Source: Paracentrotus lividus (taxonomy: Eukaryota; Echinodermata; Echinoidea; Camarodonta; Echinidae). From it: DNA of 64,000 nucleotides. Each line of letters starts with the position of its first letter. Position 1 is the first letter of the stretch. The notes below the pieces were generated by a model. That model was not told the DNA's origin, did not search any database, and was given only the letters and a program-made list of their open reading frames with translations. The stretch spans positions 16,595,794 to 16,659,793 of the forward strand of contig CALNVZ010002974.1 of the NCBI GenBank assembly GCA_940671915.1, given 5' to 3'. Below, piece by piece: positions 24,931-37,739 of the stretch. Position numbers and translations under genes: made by a program.

Positions 24931-27900
24931 AAGGGGAGATCCAAACCTGAAAAAGAGGCCTAGTTAACGATTTTGATGTTGTTTCTGTACAAACTAAGCA
25001 CACCTTGTCTATTCTAAAGAAAATATTATAGGGCACAATATTTCAGAGGTGTGCTCTTCAAAATTTGTTGCGATCACCTCTAAATTCGAGGGGGCGTCCA
25101 AAATTGTTGCCCTTTTTACGACAAATAGTGTTTTAGAGATAGCATTTTAAGGAAATTCAAGTCGCCTCCAAAATGCGGATCATATAAAAGAGAAATAAAT
25201 TGCCTACAGACTGAAACCAACTTTGATGGAATTCAAATACGTAAAAATGAATAATTAGCCCAAACAAGTTCATTTTTCATATTTTTTTCAAGAAAATTGA
25301 ATGTAATCTAGATTTATACTTCGCACATATCAAAACTGCGAACGAAATTTTTAATTGTATCTATTTAGAAAATTGTTGAAATGTATGCACTAAATCTTGT
25401 GAGAACTGCAGGTTCGTATATTATTTTAACAAAAGTATATCATCCTGAAGTCGTGATTTGATTTGCCGAAAATAACATTCTGGTCAATATCTCTGAAAGC
25501 TCCGTACACGTACGTGTATTACTCTATTGGAATGGGTATGGTGTCTTAAATTAAAAAAACATCTTTCAGTCTAAACCTAGCTTCATTGTATCAAACGAAA
25601 TGATAATGAATCAGGTATCAGTCTAGGCCATATGTCGAAAAATTCGGATTATAAGCATCGACTTTAAATCGCTAGTATCAACTTAATAGTGATATTACTT
25701 ATGAAATCAAAGGGGAAAATCTTTAAACTGATAACGAATGATGAGTCTGCACTCTCCATTCCTCTGAGGTGCAAATATTTCCTTTATTCTGTGAGCCTTA
25801 CGTATTTGTTTATTTTTTTAACAATGCATTTTAATATTGTATGACTTATGTAGGAATTTCTTCCTTTTTAATGATGCAAGATTCTTGAAAATATGGACTC
25901 AGATCCCTAAACTGCTTGTTGCCTGCTAGGATTTTTATGGGGGGGGGTCGGAAATTGAAAAGTGGACCTTTTCAGAAGGAGTAAACTTTTCGAGCGCGAT
26001 CCGAAAATTTTGCCTTATAACAGTATATTCTACCTTATAATTTCTTTTTTATTTCTTTTACGAGGTGATGATCACCTCCCTTTTAGCTAAATAAGTTGTG
26101 AGCACGAAGCGTGACGGTAAATTAATTTACATTTTCATTACTTCATTTGTGGAGTCAGGAATCAGTCCATGGGCCTTTTTATGAAAATTTTGACTCATAA
26201 TGACCTGAAGGTAGTGTATTTTCTAACTTATTTTGCCTCATATACTTACGGATCCGTACTTAGGACTGATAAAATTACGGGATGCGCCCGCACCTCGCCG
26301 CCACCCCCCCCCTTGATCCGCGCCTGGTGTTTTGAAAATTGAAAAGTGGAGTTTTTGCCAGATTTGAACTTGCGAGCGCAAAGCGCGAGCCAGAAATTTT
26401 TGGTTATAATGAATTAACGGTAGTGTATTTTCTAACACATTTTGCCTCTTATGCTCACAGACCCGTAATTATGATTTGTATAAGGTTTAGATATTCGAAA
26501 AGTAAACATTTTGCAAGGATTGAACTTGCGAGCGCGAAGCGCGAGCCGGAAATTCTGCTGTTTAATGGCCTGAATACGATATGTTTTATGTACAGTTTGT
26601 CTCTTACATCTTTCTGTTTTCTTTTAATTCTTTCACAAGTTGATGGTTACGTCCCTTTGTAAAAAAAAAAGTGAACCTTGCCAGTGCAAAGAGCTCTTTG
26701 CCTTGTATTTCAGGCGTATTGTGCTCATATCTATTTTTAATAGTCCTTCACAGACGGATGACAAAACTCCAAAAGATACGAACGCGAACGCGAGTAAAGA
26801 AAATTTACACAAAATCACATGAATGCTGTGCATTTGAAGCACATTTCTTTTTGACCTATAATTCAGCTTTTCGAACGGGAGTGAACATGGCGAGCGCGAA
26901 GCGCGAGCCGAAAATTTTGGTTATGATGACATTGAGGCTGCATATTTGCCATGTTTGCTTTTCTTTTTTTTTTAGACTCCTAAAACAACAAGATGACCAT
27001 CACCTACCTTGAAAAACTGAAATGTGAGCATAAAGTCGAGAGGAAAAAACTTATTAATGTACGTTATTTCAATTCTTTATTGTAATATTTCCTGAAAACC
27101 AGGAGGATGAAGATGGGAGGGGGGGGGGGTGCTGCAGCCCCTCCAATTTCATGTAGATATTTAAAAATCTTCTCTGGTTCAGCCCATCAACTTTTTATCA
27201 CCCCACCCCTCAAGCCTTTCAAAAACGCTCCGCGGTCTCTGAAAATAATGATTTATGCGAGAGCCAGCGAAATATTGCACAGACCTATAAAAAAAAAGGC
27301 GATTTTAAGTATACCCAGTTGCTGTATGTCCGGACAGGTTGTTTATCCGGACAGACGATTTTGACCAGCCATTTGAAAAGGTTTACAAGCAATCTTTTTG
27401 TAGTTTTTTGGAACAAAGTGATAGAAAATATTCTAACATCAAATATTGATGAAGATAAGCATCATTCAACATATATTTTTGGCTTAATCCTGAGCAAACA
27501 AGCAGGCTTCATTTTTGTTAAGTGTCCGGACCACGGACCCCCCATCCTACTATTCTTTTTTTAATAATAATTTAGCTCATGAAATTTTGAAAATAGGTAT
27601 ATAAGTAGGTCAATTTAAGAACCCGTTTCACACCCTGTTTTCTTCTTCCTTTCTCTTTCTCTCTCTCTCTCTCTCTTTTTATTATTATTTTTTTTTTTGT
27701 CAGGTGACTCTACTCGCCAGCCGGGGAAGGGGGGGGGGGGTCATTCGATCCCCCGAACCCCCCCCCCTAGTTACAGGCCTGGAAAAGGGAATAGATTGTC
27801 TTCTCAAATTCACTTTGCACTCACTTTTATTTGTTTACTACCTTGCATGTATCCAGGCCCGTAACTAGGGGGTTGAACGAACCCCCCTCCCCCCCCCGAT

Positions 27901-29006
27901 GGAGAGCAGGGGTCCGCCTGACAAAAATAATAAATAAAAAAATTGATAAAATGTTTAACTTTTTAAATTTTTTTTTGTTATCATTTTTTTGGGGGCCAAT
28001 CAAACGACCTAAGCCCATACCCCTGTAGATAATATTTTGAACACCTACCTACCCCCCCCCCCCTTTTCGTGCGGGTGCGTGACGTGAAATATTTTTGATG
28101 TACCTTTTACTCGCCCGGCTTGATGTGAAAAAAATTGATGTACCTTTTTGTCCACTTTTGCAATTTCGAAACCCTCCCGTAAAAATCCTAGTTACGTGCC
28201 TGTGATCACATAATATAACATCATGAAATGTCACAATATACACCTTTAAACAACTTTTGGGATGTATTTTGGAAAATGCTCAGTACCCGTATGTTTATAT
28301 ACCTAAAACAATTAAAATAACATTTCTTTACTTGTAGATCTTTAATTGTTATCAAATTTTACTGCAGAAACCGGCTGATTTGGGGTTTAAAAAGTCAAAG
28401 ACATTTTATTTATAGAAGACACCATACCTTTTTCCATACGTCGTGTGTACGGAGCTTTTAGAGATATTGACAGATTGCCGTTTTCAGCGAAATCAAGATC
28501 CCGACTTTAAGATGATATAACTTTTTGTTAAATAATAACGAACCTGCATTTTCCACAAGATGTCGTGCACATATTGGAACAATTTTCTAAATAGTTACAC
28601 TTGAATTTTCTTTACGCAGTTTTGACAAATGCGAAGTATAAATTTTGATTACATTCCATTTTTTGAAAATATTTTATGAAATGAACTTCTTTGTGGCTGA
28701 ATATTAATTTTTACCCCTTTAAATTCCGTCAAAATTGGTTTCAGCTTGTAGGCATTTATTTCTCTTTTATATGATCTAAAATTCGGGGCGATGTGATAGT
28801 TCCTCTACATGATATCCCAAATTATTTGTCATAAAAAGGGCAACAATTTGGACGCCCCTTAAATTAAGAGGTGATCGCAACAACTTTCGAAGAGCACACC
28901 TCTGAAATATTGTGTCCGAGGGTATTTTCTTTCGAAAAAACAAGGTGTGCTTAGTTTGTACAGTAACAACATTTGAACCTTCAATTTACGGGTTGGATCT
29001 CCCCTT
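24931..29006. mobile_element. 4.08 kb nested element with long inverted terminal arms
   Basis: AGATT at 24926-24930 and 29007-29011 flanks the ends AAGGGGAGATCC and GGATCTCCCCTT. The first 650 bp or so (to about 25585) return as an inverse copy at about 28377-29006, recognisable by AAGCACACCTTG, GTGATCGCAAC and TACGGAGCTTT words. The 2.8 kb between the arms is non-coding and itself a mosaic: degraded repeats carrying GCGAGCGCRAAGCGCGAGCC at 26372, 26528 and 26890, an inverted pair with GGCCCGTAACTAGGGGG near 27760-27875, and C and G runs. Confidence 0.7.
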
Positions 29007-30705
29007 AGATTGTCAAGAAAAACAACCTTTGTTTGAGAATGTTGATTGTATCCAACTTCTATTCACTGTTGTTGCTAAGTCGGGAATTCACCAGCAATCT
29101 GTAAGGAAATACCGGGTTCTTGACTTCTATAGTAACAAGGTATTCAATTAGCCTGTAATTGAAGAATGGAAAACAAATTTTGGAATCTACCGGTACTGTG
29201 AATTGCATACTTGTCATGATAGATGTTATGTCTCGTAAGCTTTCAGATTGTCAAGCGAACAACCTTTGTTTCAGAATGTATCAACTTGATTATGCTCGAA
29301 ACAGAATAAATAGAGAAGGTACATTGAAACGACATTGCAACTATTTGTATCAAAAGCTAGTCAGTCATTCTAATGGGTGAACTGTCCTACCCCCTCCTTT
29401 TTTCTTGACCTAGTCGGTCACGTCGATGGACTAGCATCAAGCTTGACGGACAGATTTAAAGCTTGTCCGTCAAGTTGAGAGATGTAGATTCAGTTGTATG
29501 CTAGTCCGTCTTGACGGACTAACATGGCAGACTAGCTTTAAAACTAGTCCGTCTTGACCGACTAGCTTTAAAGCTAGTCGGTCCATTGACGGACGAGGTT
29601 AGGTTTTCAGTGTATGAAGCAGGAACGAACGCTAAATGTGGAGAACCGCTGTGTTGCAGGTCCAATAATGGTCCACCAGGTAAATGTTGAATCACTCTGC
29701 AATCATGTTTAAATAATGACACCGCATTATAATTAATACTATTTACTATAACAATTAGCTAATCGAGAGACAGCCGCTTTACAGTACAAAAAAAAAAGAA
29801 GAAGAAGAAAAAAGGAGTGGTTACCTTTATATACTACGTATCCTTAGGGGAGTTTCTGAAATCGAACCTGGGGCGGTTGACTCAGTTAGGCGCACTGTAC
29901 AGCAAAATAATGTAAGGTACTCACAATAGAATTTATATCTCCCTGCTTACTACAAGTAAGCATATCCAAAAGGAAATTTAAAATGTTTTTACCCAATAAC
30001 ATACTGGTCCTCTCCCAGGTTTTGAATAAAATATTGCAATCGAAGTACTTTTTTATCTAATTTTTCTTCTTTTCCTTTAATTTGCAGTTAAAGTATCATA
30101 TCTTTTGATGAATTATGGTTATGCAAATTCAAGAGATACTCATTCGGTAATGAAATGCGCATATAAGAATGAAGTATTATTATTATTATTATTATTATTA
30201 CGTAGGGAATCTATACTTTAAACACCATCTTCTCCGTCTCCTTCTTTTTCATCATCTTCGTCATCCTTCTTTTTCTTCTATTTAAAATTTTCATCTTTCT
30301 CCTTTCCCTATCCTTTGCCCTTCCCAAATTTTCCTTTCGATATTCTTGATAGCACCTGGTGTTCCCGGAGCTGGTAAATGGGGCGATCTCAGAGGTTGTG
30401 ATGCTTCTCTTAAACTCATGATAAATACTTTTGAGGAAATCTCCAAGACTCAAAAGGTAAACTATCATTATTACATTGAAGATAAAAGCCTATTATCAGA
30501 GGGACATTTGTCATTTGAATATTAATACACATCCACTCACATCCCAATATCCTCTTTCTATTGCATTTACCCCTGAAACAGAAACAAACTAAGAATCGTC
30601 ACAATAACCAAATTATAAAGCAAAGTCAAAACGATATAACTTAATATCATATCTAATCATGTCCATAGATTAACTCAAAAACTTCTTCACTTGTTTTCCG
30701 TTTAC

Positions 30706-30710
<5 letters not shown>

Positions 30711-30746
<36 letters not shown>

Positions 30747-30772
30747 ATTATTATTATTATTACTATTATTAT
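30711..30772. repeat. AT/ATT microsatellite in intron 5 of copy A
   Basis: (AT)n followed by (ATT)n. A shorter ATT run is at 30176-30200. Confidence 0.85.
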
Positions 30773-31069
30773 TATTCATTTCAAGCTGCAACCTTTTCAT
30801 TTATTATTTCCCTGTAGAATAAAATTGTAATTCAGTTAGATATGAATATATCATCGCACAAGACAATATTTCATGATTGTGCCATTGGTAATTACGAGTT
30901 AAAATTAATACAATTTTACCCTTTTTATACCTTATGATTTGTCTTTTTTTTTTGTCAGCTTGATTTCATCTACATGACCGGTGATCTTCCTGCCCATGAT
31001 GTTTGGAACCAGACTCGAACCGATAACCTTGGAGTATTTGACCTTGTAACTGACCTCTTTCTCAAGTAC

Positions 31070-31349
31070 CCACCCCCCCCCCCCCAGCAAAAAGACAAAA
31101 AAGGGGGTAAAAAAAAAAGAAGAAAAAAAAGCGAAGAAAAAAACAGACGTTTTGATGGCCGTAAGCCCAAAAAATTAACACCTACCCCCTCCCCCCCCCC
31201 CCCCCCCCGCTTATCGCTCCGCCACGGTGACGTTTCAAAAGAGTGTACTTTTGCTCGCCCGATCTAACGGGGAAAAAATTTGGGTGTACCAAAATCCAAA
31301 ATTCCGATTTTGGCCCCCCCCCCGTAATGAAATCCTGGATCCGCCACTG
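31070..31349. mobile_element. repeat insertion that replaces the 3' part of exon 6 in copy A
   Basis: Homology to copy B stops after CTCAAGTAC at 31069. What follows is a C run, an A-rich stretch, a second C run and a tail ending CCTGGATCCGCCACTG, the right terminus of the CAGTGGCGGATCC family also seen at 599 and 15704. The left terminus is missing, so this is a truncated copy or an insertion combined with a deletion of 59 nt of exon plus the splice donor. Confidence 0.6.
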
Positions 31350-33366
31350 AATTTTGCATTGTATTTTGTTTAAGGTCAATGATGTTGTCAACATTCTGCT
31401 AATATTAGAAGTCATCCAATTTTAACGAACAAAAATTAATAAGGCCTATCATCATGATCATACACATATGAAGTCAAAGAAAGATGAAGGTATTTTAATT
31501 ACATACTAGTATATATTTAGTCCTTAAACTGGTAAACAGATTTTCAGGAGATAATGTGGTCTACAGATTCATGAACATATTTGTATTGTTATTAATGATA
31601 CTTCTTTTGGGACTTCGTATGATATATAAAAATATGTTTGTATAGAGCTAGCAAAATGCGCTAAACAAATACTGATGTTTGTTATAGATAATTATAATAC
31701 TGTACTATTACCATGATTCATAATATTAGCATTACATGAACTATATCGGCAATTGATATACTTCATCCACATAAGATGGAGATTGATTTTATATTTTGAT
31801 TAATGAAACAGCCTCTGATGGTCAGGTTTCCTCGTTCACAGAAATATTTGACATAAAAAGCGGGAATGTTAATTTCGATTTTATTTTTTCACATTTAATT
31901 TTCAATCATTTATCTCCAAAAGTTTTCCACCTACTGACGTCATCAAAGGTAAAAAGTCAGAAACATGGTTATATGATCACATGGCCAAAGTTTGGATCGA
32001 TAAAGCTGATTGGCTACCACCCTCAACACGTGACACCATTCAACGGTAAACTATTCTCAGGAATTTAGTCTTCCCTTTTTTTTTCTTCGTTATTTTCACC
32101 TTCTCGTTGTTTCACCTCTCATAATCGACTTTTAATCGAATTTATTTTATGTTTTCTGAATCTGTCCTCCTATTGTGTGAGATCGAGTCAGAACTATTGA
32201 TGCAAGCCCGACAAGAAGACATATGTCACTAAATCCATTAATATCTCTGAACATCCATTATTATATACAACCATGATGACAATATATTCCATGAATTGGC
32301 AAAATAGGTATAAACGAGGGAATGTAATTAAATGCATCAATTGCCAATGAAAGTTTAATTCATTCAAATTTTCGGTGACTGTATACAGCGGTAAGGATTT
32401 AAAAATAAGGAAGGGGGCAAAGATTTGGAGAAAAAAATAGGGGTGCAGCCGAAAATCATCCGATTCAACATGAACAGTCGCCTGTTCGATGCGCCCCATG
32501 AATTACATTCGTTTATCTTTTCATCTCTTTCTTTTCAAAGAAATTCAACGAATTTTTTAAGTTGCATGGTTTTTTTTAAGACGTTTATCACAATGAAGTA
32601 ATTTGAGTTATTCTTTTTTTTTCTTCTTTTTTTTCCCCCGCTCTCATGTTTTGTTTTGCAGTGGTGGTTATTATGATATCTTAGTGCATCCAGGGCTACG
32701 TGTTGTATCTCTCAACACAAATGCAGGGTACACTATGAATTGGTGAGTCAACAAAGCACCTTCGATGCGATTCAAATGACTATAAAACTTTTTATTTACA
32801 TAACGCTTGTCAATCATGATGTGCTTTTATCTTCAAATCGTTTATTTCCATCCTTCTTATATACATTTTATTTGTTAAAATACAACTCATACACACCCTT
32901 TGTCTTAAATTGCTAATAGGCCTACTTGATTTGTATTCTTCCGTTTATTGTTGTTTTCTTTTTTCGTATGTGAAAATCGAATTTGATTGATCACTGAGCT
33001 CGGTATTTGAAAAAGAGTCAAATTTTGACCACATACCTCTACATTTAAGTATATACTTCTTCTACACATTTCTTTTATTGTCATTTTTATGTTGAAGCAG
33101 TGTACTTCTTAACGATTTATGTTCATCCTTTCAAGTTTCAATCTCACTCAATTCTGAAACATCTTCTGGGCTTATATTGGTTGTTTTAGGTTTATGTTAT
33201 GCAAACCGTTTGATGGATTTTGAACAAATAATGACCGTTTATGACAGTGATTGGCATACTATCACTTCAGAGGCATGCTGGATAGCTATCTTTCCAAAGC
33301 AAAGCTGAGAAAAGATAACGTGTACATTCAGCTCGCCGATGAAATTATAGTTTGCCTCGTAATATA

Positions 33367-33672
33367 GGTTTTCCCGGCCAATTTCATACATTTATCATCC
33401 GTTTTCATTTAATGTGTATTCAAATTCGTGTGTTTGTTGCGACAGACTAACTTTAGTCAAACAATTTCGTGTTCATGCTCTCAAATTCGTTTTTAGGCAC
33501 ACAAAGTAATGGTTGTAAAGTTCAAATTCGGATATAGGCATTTAATTTCATTATTTGTGCATTCAAATACGATTTTGACTAGCAACATTTCGATGCATCA
33601 GCGTTTTTTCCGAAAATGAATGCCTCTATCATGCAATTGATAGACAAAACAATTAAATTGACCGGGAAAACC
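33367..33672. mobile_element. MITE just upstream of exon 9 in copy A
   Basis: 306 bp with GGTTTTCCCGGCCAATTT at the left and its near-inverse AAATTGACCGGGAAAACC at the right, and TATA on both outer sides. Its right end is 22 bp before the first base of exon 9. Copy B has no such sequence there. Confidence 0.65.
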
Positions 33673-36600
33673 TATACATATCTATACTGGCCAGGTGGTT
33701 GAAGATCAATGCTACAGACCCTGATGGCCAGCTTCAGTGGTTGATCGGAGTCTTACAGGCTGCTGAGGCAGCAGGAGAGAAGGTGCACATTTTAGGTCAT
33801 ATCCCACCTAGTGGTACACTCCCAGTCTGGAGCAAAAACTACGAACTCATCGTCAAAAGGTTACAATTTGTTTGCCGAAATAATTTTAAAAAGCTTGTTA
33901 TGGATTTTTCTCAGTTCGTAGATAAATTACATTATGATTGTCTTTAAGCGCCTGTGTAAAAAACTTGCCTTTTGACATGATTGCAAGGCGGATTCAAATC
34001 TTTCTTTTTTATTGCGCATGCAGATGAATATAGTGATGGAAATTACGCAATCTGTTAATTTAGCTTTAGAACACTGATTAATACATATTAAGCTCCTCGT
34101 CTAAAGAATTCGCTTTTAATTTGAGATATATTTTATCACAATCATCTGATTTGCTTCAACATGACCTCTCTTCTTTTTGTGTATAGTTCTTCCTCCCTAC
34201 CGTTTTACATTCCTTTTATTCGTGAACCTCCTAGTAGTTTGAAAACATTGTATTCGTTTCTATATCTTTGTATTTCCTTCAGTAAGTATTGTTTAAGTGA
34301 GCACTTTGTCAATCATAAATTAAGGTTTCCAGTCACAGGCTATGCTTTCCAGAGGCCCTAAACCTCTAAGTCATAATATTGTAGTTGTATGTATTTTTCT
34401 TTTTACTGATGTTACCATGATGTTGTGCTAGTAACACTCTTTGTAGGATTGTTTGATTGGTTTAAAGAAATTGAAATTGAACTTTAACTTGGACATGTAT
34501 GGTTTTAATGTAAATAGGTACGAGAGTACAATCCGAGGGCAGTTCTTTGGCCACATCCATCGCGATCAGTTCCACCTCTTTTACGAAAACGTCACAACCC
34601 GTCGACCAATCAACGTGGTTTACGTGGCAGGTGCCATCACACCAGATACACAGTTCCCTGGCTTTCGTGTTTACACGATAGATGGCAACTATGCAAACTC
34701 CACCTGGGTATGCCTAAAATTTATCAATAATCATATACAATATTCTTTCCATTTTCGAACAAAACCCCCCCCCCCAAAAAAAAAAAAAAGAAAAAAAAAG
34801 AAAACAAAAAAAGTAAATTTTAGTTAAAAGTATTTTGCTTTTCTTCATTTGGAATAAAGATTTTAACAGACGATATCTAGATTAGATGGTAAAGTAGTAT
34901 ATTTTTAATTTAATTTTTTTTTTTGTGCGTGCAGTAAAAATTTTCCCAGCCTCTGAAATAAATAAAAATGAAGAAATAATACAATGATCAAAACAACATG
35001 AGCCACATTACAGATTCTTAGTCATGAACACAGTTCCCGATATACTGGATCATAAACAAGGATTTCTCTGTACCATTTCCCCCTTTCTTTTCTTAAATAA
35101 TTGTAAAATTCATAAGACTAATTCTGTTCTGTTGAATTATACGCTGTGCTCGACCACGATAATTACTACTTCAACCTTTGCAGGATCGGTGGGGGAGGGG
35201 GAGGGGGGTGGGGGTCAAAAGTGGCGTTGTTATCTGCTCACCATCTCCATTGCGTATACGGGCAAATTGAATTTCTATTCGATTTACGTTTGCGCTGGCA
35301 GTTGAAATAAAATCAACGTGTGCTGCACGTAAATTGGGAGAAGGTATATTTTTTTAAAGCCATTTCTGGATAGAAATTGCTCAAGTAAACTATGAATAAT
35401 TTCAATATTCGTTTTTGTTTTTTTGTTCATGATTATATCGTTGACACTGATATTACTTTGTTCTGTGTAATTACAGGCTGTGCTAGACCATGATAATTAC
35501 TACCTCAACCTCACCGAAGCCAACCTCACAGACAAACCAATATGGCGTCTGGAATATTCAGCCAAGGTATAAATTTGGTCTGTCTAGGTGTATAATGTTC
35601 GGTTGATATGAAGTTCATATAGTGTGCCGTATAATAATAAATTAATTGGTTTGTTGGCCTACCCGGACAACTACCCTTTTGGACAGTTGCCCCACATGAA
35701 CGGAAAGACATAACTACTACTACTAGTAGTAGATACCAGTTTGTAGTCCGTGTAAGAAAAGAAATTAGTGTTACCAAGGAAATTCAGTGTTCTAGTGAAG
35801 CCATTTTTGCCACTCAAATTAAAGCCTTTACCATAACCTCATCTAACTGAATGATTTCATCAAAATTTGTTCACATTTTCATCATCTTTCGAAAGTCCCT
35901 TATCATTAGTTTCATTTGTTTCAAGCTAAAAACAAGTTTAACATATCATTAATGAAATTGGTCCTCGTCGAAATTTTTATATGTTTTCTGAAGAAAAAAA
36001 TTTACAATAATTTATTTTGTATTATCAAGCGTAACATTTCAATTGCTATCATCAAAGTATACTCTGTAATGTGTATGTTCACAGAAAGCCTACAATATGA
36101 CGGCATTGCAGCCGAGTGACTGGAACAAAGTCGTTGAACAAATGAAGACGAATACAACTCTATTCAATCAATATTATAGGTATTTATACCTCTCACTATC
36201 AATTTTTACAAGACAAAAATATTAGGTATATACTTTTTCTTCAGTCTCGTCCGTGTTTAGAAAGCGATTTTCATAATGGTATATCCGATTATTATCCAAT
36301 TATCTTTATGTTGATGGTTTCGATCATATATCATGAATTTAAAAGATATGACAAGTGAAGATATAATTGTTTTTTACACCAGCAAAAGCATTGGTAATGG
36401 CAATACTTTTACTTTTTACAATAAGAAAAGTTACATGAATTGATGTAATGATAATTTTGATGAGAACGATAATTGGGTTAATAATCGTGATCGTACAGTG
36501 AATATTGGTAGGGTGCTACAGAGCAGTGCTTACCAACTGAAAGGATTTGGAAAGAGAGAAAAACGAGTAAAATATGTAGGCTTACGTGTAAATTCACTAT

Positions 36601-37153
36601 GAGATATTTAATCATGACAATGAGTATGTCCATCTAAAATAGTGCTTATATGGTGTATTTATTGTTGTTCTTTCCTCAGATTTTTCCATCGTGAATTCTA
36701 CTCAGGTCCTTGTGGTGCTATGTGCCGTGCAGAAATGATATGCAACTTAGAAACATCACGGTCTCTTGATTTTAGATACTGCTAATTAAAGTACGAATGT
36801 TTTAGAAAGAAAACTGTTTTTGAATACTATTAAAATATATTTTGACTTGGTCGTGTAATTTAAAAATGAAAGATCTAATAACATAATATTATATCAAACC
36901 ATGAAACCCAGGACAGATCTCGCCGGAGCAACTTGTTTAGTAATCACAATGATCACATTGAATACGTTTTTACTTACTTACGATTTGTTCATATTAATTT
37001 TATGCAGACATGTCAAATTTGATGCAATATTTATTCAACGATTTGAATACTTCCAAGATTGTTTTGGGAAGCTATATGTTACCCATCGATTAATTCAAGA
37101 CTTGCAATTCTTCTACATGTATTAGACAAAGCTTTTTTTAATAATTTTTTTAA

Positions 37154-37394
37154 CCCGTTGTATACTAAGCCCGCATATTTGTGGGCTGAAGAAACATAAA
37201 ACACCCCTCTTGTCGACCATTTATTTCACTCATGATTGCATAAACATATAAAGACCTTATATATTTTGAATTATCTGACAGGGATCTATTTAAAACCGTC
37301 TTTGTTTCACCTTTAAATGAAAAGAATTCCTTGCAGGCATGCTTGACAATCACGATTCGTCCGGCTTTACAAAAAGTTCTCAGTATACAACGGG
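37154..37394. mobile_element. 241-bp piggyBac-like MITE
   Basis: TTAA at 37150-37153 and 37395-37398. The ends CCCGTTGTATACT and AGTATACAACGGG are perfect inverses. The CCC start and TTAA duplication fit piggyBac. Confidence 0.75.
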
Positions 37395-37739
37395 TTAAAA
37401 ATAAAAATACACTTCATTTTTGCCTCCTGATGGCATAATAACGCAAAATACCTCATATCAGCTGCCAAATGTAAGAATGAACTTTCAGGTAATATTTTTA
37501 AGAATCTTTTTAGGAATTATTTTGTTAAAAAGTTGAGTGGATTATTTATATAAAACTAAGTTATTGCTTGGCTGCAGGGAGCTGTTACTTCTACAAATGA
37601 TTTGATAACATGTTTTGTTTGTTTTCAAACTGAAATGTCATAAGTTATATTAATATATATGAATATATTACCTCATTTCGTTCAGGTACTGTATATGATT
37701 GAATAAAGATCAAAGCTATACACTTTAAATGGTGTATAA

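Larger units (their letters stand above)
23435..29612. mobile_element. 6.18 kb non-autonomous DNA transposon inserted in exon 4 of copy A
   Basis: The element begins CACTGAAAACCTAA and ends TTAGGTTTTCAGTG, an exact inverted repeat. TA at 23433-23434 and 29613-29614 is the target duplication. Comparison with copy B gives the empty site exactly: CGAATGTATGAAGC is intact there. Both subterminal regions (23440-23880 and 29405-29600) are packed with short palindromes around GACTAGCTTTAAAGCTAGTC and GACGGACTAG. A second, 4.08 kb element is nested at 24931-29006 and a 132-bp one at 24709-24840, so the original insertion was about 2 kb. No transposase frame is visible. The superfamily is uncertain; TA duplication is compatible with Tc1/mariner-like elements. 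Confidence 0.85.
21198..36785 (+). pseudogene. SMPD1: acid sphingomyelinase copy A, disrupted in exons 4 and 6
   Basis: Exons 21198-21412, 21975-22176, 22626-22790, 23376-23434 plus 29615-29679 (exon 4, split), 30353-30456, 30959-31069 (exon 6, truncated), 31923-32045, 32662-32742, 33695-33859, 34518-34707, 35477-35566, 36085-36179 and 36680-36785. Lengths and phases match copy B exactly except exon 1 (one codon longer) and exon 6. It would have a signal peptide, a six-cysteine saposin-B domain and a metallophosphatase domain. A 6178-bp transposon interrupts exon 4 just after the DLHIDR segment (DxH motif), giving a stop at 23454. The last 59 nt of exon 6, with the GNHE motif and the donor site, are replaced by a C-rich repeat. 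Exons 7-13 still read open (GHIPP and GHIHRD intact), so inactivation is recent. An assembly error or insertion polymorphism is possible. Confidence 0.88.

Noticed and set aside
23435-29612. The exon 4 insertion might be a genuine intron
   Set aside because: The ends are perfect transposon inverted repeats with a TA duplication, copy B has a continuous exon, and neither early donor restores the frame when joined to the terminal acceptor.
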